Of a stretch of 64,000 nt of DNA, positions 60,540 through 64,000 are shown one piece after another. The stretch covers positions 5,084,001 to 5,148,000 of the forward strand of contig NC_135124.1 in the NCBI RefSeq assembly GCF_050908995.1, given 5' to 3'. Source of the DNA: Andrena cerasifolii (taxonomy: Eukaryota; Arthropoda; Insecta; Hymenoptera; Andrenidae). Below the pieces are notes generated by a model. It saw only the letters and a list, made by a program, of their open reading frames with translations, did not search any database and was not told the origin of the DNA. Both the position numbers and the translations under genes were made by a program. How positions within the stretch are numbered: position 1 is the stretch's first letter; each line of letters opens with the position of its first letter.

Positions 60540-62342
60540 TTAAATTAATGTCCCTCTATCAACATAAAATCACCCCCTAAAAACGAGCGACACATCGCAA
60601 AATGAAAGGAAATAAGAAAGCCTATATTACTCCCACATTAAATCACATTCTAAAATAATCTCTTCGCACTTGCGAAGTACCTGATTCTAACAAAATCAAA
60701 ACGCGTTGCACATTCGAAAAATAATATTCTCCAATATACGCTAGTCAAAAAAAGAGACACTTTGCATCGCGTAAGAAAAGCAGAGAGCAATAGCTGACGC
60801 GGTCCACGGGGGACACCACTTCCGGGACCACGTTCACGGCATATCGTGTTCAGGGAACTCATCACACGAAACAAACAATGGGGAGAAAAAGAAGCAAGGC
60901 GGAAGAGGGGAAGAAGGGAAGAAGGGAGAAAGAGGTGGATGAGAAAATCGGCGCACGGGTACCAGGATAGACAGGGTCAACCTGGCCGAGAAAAAGAATG
61001 GCAGCATTTAAAGGGAGCTTAAAGTCATCGCGGACGTAATCGGCCCTGTCGATCTTCGGTGGCCCTCTTCGGTGCCATAATCCCGAGCAAAGAACACGTT
61101 CCCCCATTCAGCAGGTCCGCGGCCCGGTTGGCATTGATCATTGTATCTCACACGATCGGCTCATAATAGGTCACGTCGTTTCCATCGTTCCCCGTTGCTG
61201 ATACGAGAATAAAGAGTCGATCAGGCCCGGCTTGATTCTCGTCTCTTTACTCGCTCCTCCTCGCTTCTTTTCTCTTTGTGTCGTCCCGTCCGGTGATCGT
61301 GGATCGCCGCCAGCGTGCGGACGCGCCCCCGACCCTCTCGGCCGCGTTTCCTCGTCATCCTGTACTTGCAACGTGGACCGGGGGTGTCTGATAAGATCGT
61401 GATCGATGGTACGCGAGATCGATATTTTGTCGGTCTTCCGCCGGCGGATTTGTCCAGCGAAAGAAACGCACGTTGCTTTTGGGACATCGGGCGATCTTTC
61501 AGCATCGAGACGTTAACGAAAGGTAATGTTCTTTGGAGGATTAGTTTACTCTGATAGGAAATGCAAATCGCTCGGCGTAGGAGTAAGTGTCGACGGGAGA
61601 TATTTTTCAGGGGTGGCTCTCAGTGGCTAATTGTCACTTCGGTGTACAGAATTTGAACGGGCATCATTTACGTGAAAAGTTTCGAACAAAGTGTGTACAA
61701 TTTTTGGTTAAAATATTCTGGTAAATACATGCTGTAGGAAATCGAAAAAGTTGTGGAAGTTTTCAATTGGTTCGATTTAAAACATGGACCGCGGAACTTT
61801 TTTTAAAAATGTTCTCACATTATAAGTTCCCAGGAGAATCGATACAAGTTCTTGAAAATAAAGGTTTTAGTTGGAATGGAACTTATAAAATATAAAAATA
61901 AAAAATTTCTATAACAGGAACAGATATTTTGTTCAGCAATATTAAAAAAGTTGTCAATCGTTGTAACAAATACTGAATACTGTTCAATGTATAGTACTAC
62001 AATAATATTAAATAATATTATTTAGGTATTGTTCTTGATGAGCTTTCTGTTAAATACTTCTTATGAAACCATTAATTACTTATGTTATGATTTTCATAGC
62101 TTTTATTAAATAAACATATGAAGAATATTATATTATATTGTTAAGTAAAACTAGTACCTAATATTTTAGTACTTTTCTTTATATTGTGTAAATTTTTTAA
62201 TAAATGTTCTAATGTAACTTGTTTCCATGGAACTTTCATTATATAGGTTCTAAAATATCTGTTCCATGAGAACACTTTTTAAAGAAGTTCCTGAAGGTAA
62301 AATTTTTTTCAATAAAAATTCCACAGGAACAGATATTTTTTT
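60540..62342. other. No recognisable gene; repeated GGAACAGATATTT word
   Basis: A GC-rich patch (60780-61500) has overlapping frames without domains. Between 61795 and 62340 the word GGAACAGATATTT occurs at about 61918 and 62331 and inverted at about 62256, with GTTCTCA/GAGAAC near each. This may be a degraded repeat element. No gene called. Confidence 0.4.
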
Positions 62343-62487
62343 AAGCGAAATAGTTTGGCAAAACGTGCGACACGGACAGTGGTAGTCACGCGCGTCACGC
62401 GATTCTTTAACGCTGAGCGGCAGTGGCTCACACGCCGCCGTTGACTACCACTGTCGACGCCGCACGTTTTACCAAACTATTTCGCTT
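62343..62487. mobile_element. MITE with about 45-bp TIRs (145 bp)
   Basis: The ends are inverted copies: AAGCGAAATAGTTTGG, then CAAAACGTGCG, then ACAGTGGTAGTCA. The loop of about 50 bp is GC-rich. The whole element folds into one hairpin. No target duplication seen. Confidence 0.8.
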
Positions 62488-64000
62488 CTGTATTGAAAAC
62501 AAAATGTGTTTTACCACTTCTGTTGATGGTTTCCGAAGGAAAAATGTCTGCTGCATCGCGTGGTGTAGTCAGATTTTCTCCCCGACCCTTAGTTTTTGAA
62601 ATATATAGAAATATATCTGCAAAAATTGGTGCGTTTCGGGTGTCCCTTTCCATTTGATCATTGTTTAAACATATTTAAATGTTCATAATTCAATAATAAC
62701 TTATATCATTGTGTTCGCGAGGGTTCATTGAACAACTTGACGGAACGTGCAACCAAATAAATATTACTGTTTGAACACAAAAGATATTCAAATTTGAAAA
62801 TTTGCATTCTTTTTAATTCGAATTTTTCGAAACTGAGGGTGATGGCGACAAACGGTTTGCGGATTCATTATCAGCGACCAAGAATCTATAAGAGACGGCT
62901 ATTGAATTTTACAGAACAGAAAAAAAAGTTCAATTTTGTTGGACAGTGTAACTTTTTAAGGAATCATATCCATGCACTTATCAAAACTTCTCCATCAACC
63001 ATTATAAGTGCCATTTATTTGATTCCAGATTGATGCCTTTTCCTTTACGAACCGTGAGGAAACTTTATTTTACTCATTTTTATTATATTTTTCTATTTAC
63101 GATGAAACATTCTCGCCGCAGTGGGGTAAGTCCGGGACAGTTGCCCCACCTAACATAAAATGGTTATTAAAACTAATACTGACATTATTCATTTTATCAG
63201 AATAAAACTAATATGTTTAATATATTACACGAATTTAATATAATACTATGACACCACTCCCTGGCGGAGCAACTCGCCCGGATATACCCTATCGCCAAGT
63301 CTAGACAAAATAATTTTTTAAACTTGTTCAAACCGTAAACTTGCTACATAATACGTGTCTGAACATTATAACGAATCACGAAAGCATATTTATTTATTAA
63401 TAGGAACAAGCCCAAAACCTTTGTCCCTAACGATCTCACCTTAACTATTACAATTTAACAATAAATATCATGTATTTTATTTGTTATATCATTAAGGTAA
63501 TTCTTACAGACCGTAATAATTCATTTTATGCAATAGCTAGAGGTTGAATAGTAAAATTGCCGCCCTTCCTTTATAGTATGATTTCGCCATCACTTCCTAC
63601 TAACGTCGTCGCCTTTTTGACGCTCAAGTGGCACTTTCATTTTTCAACATTAATTTTTAAGTTCTAGGTACACATGAGTACACATATTTTTTTATATTTA
63701 TGTAAATCACAATCTCGATTTAATAAAAATATTTTTTGTACATTTCTTTTTTACGTTTTTACTACATAAAATAAATAAAGTGGCGATAATTGCGACACTG
63801 GCAGTAAATCGGATATCTACCCTATTGCATGTATTCATAGGCACATATTCCGGAGCACTCTGTGGAGTTTCAAAATTCCACTCTGTCTATCATTCTCTTT
63901 TTACCATCGCACCGGTCTTCCAGACTCGGTGGACAAGGAAGCGCGCGTGACCCGATCATTTTCCTTGACGAAACTCATCGGAGTTCTATGCTCCCGTCGC
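62488..64000. other. No recognisable gene; fragment D of the 'word' class
   Basis: CGCCGCAGTGGGGTAAGTCC followed by GGGACAGTTGCCCC (63115-63148) matches the central motif of element B (GCAGTGGGGTAA) with another word. Ends were not found. The rest is AT-rich with no frame of interest apart from a 79-codon chance frame at 62794-63033. Confidence 0.45.

Noticed and set aside
1..64000. CRISPR array, operons or bacterial signals
   Set aside because: Gene density, repeat types and the nuclear mitochondrial fragment show eukaryotic DNA. Tandem repeats lack unique spacers of uniform length.

Overview
The window looks like gene-poor nuclear DNA of an arthropod, most likely an insect. The evidence is a nuclear copy of mitochondrial cytochrome b that reads correctly only with the invertebrate mitochondrial code, a mariner transposase remnant, short CCTAA (TTAGG-type) tracts, and many AT-rich fold-back transposons. 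I recognise no intact host protein-coding gene. Nearly all open frames are shadows of repeats or chance frames in GC-rich islands, so the window is probably intergenic or intronic. Two weak promoter candidates (13.5 kb and 47.85 kb, the latter with a possible signal-peptide first exon) and three GC/GAGA-rich islands (13.1-14.0, 17.0-18.95 and 31.55-32.45 kb) are the only hints of nearby genes.

Layout. 0-5 kb: an 8-bp microsatellite, the cytochrome b NUMT, two fold-back elements and a 5S-rRNA-derived SINE. 5-11 kb: two inverted copies of a 190-bp TIR element and an 844-bp near-perfect palindrome. 11-22 kb: mostly unique, GC-variable DNA with one small TIR element. 22-27 kb: a 745-bp TTAA-flanked palindrome inserted in a LINE-like 3' tail, hAT-type MITEs with target duplications, a 128-bp tandem duplication of hairpins, and two more MITEs. 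27-41 kb: elements with G-rich ends and a repeated internal word, the mariner remnant, a retroposon with an 11-bp target duplication, and a hAT MITE with a perfect 8-bp duplication. 41-48 kb: a LINE-like tail next to a second 5S SINE with which it shares 3' sequence, more hAT ends, and a 0.93-kb (AAGTGG)n array. 50-52 kb: a 1.4-kb palindrome carrying a 108-codon frame with a distinctive conserved-looking motif. 53-56 kb: a second full copy and a single-arm copy of the TTAA palindrome. 58.5-60.5 kb: two diverged palindromes back to back, the second interrupted by a G-rich 'word' element. 62-64 kb: a small TIR element and a fragment of the 'word' class.

The most interesting signals are: (1) a class of TA-flanked transposons in which a family-specific short word recurs at both ends and again around a central CCCC-GCAGT-GGGG-like inverted motif; (2) three diverged palindrome families that share a core resembling a 3' splice site followed by a conserved block, suggesting one old TTAA-targeting superfamily; (3) the palindrome with the MSLKIHFLHS frame; and (4) the sequence shared between the 5S SINE tails and an adjacent LINE-like tail. 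All assignments rest on reading the sequence by eye; no alignment or database search was run.
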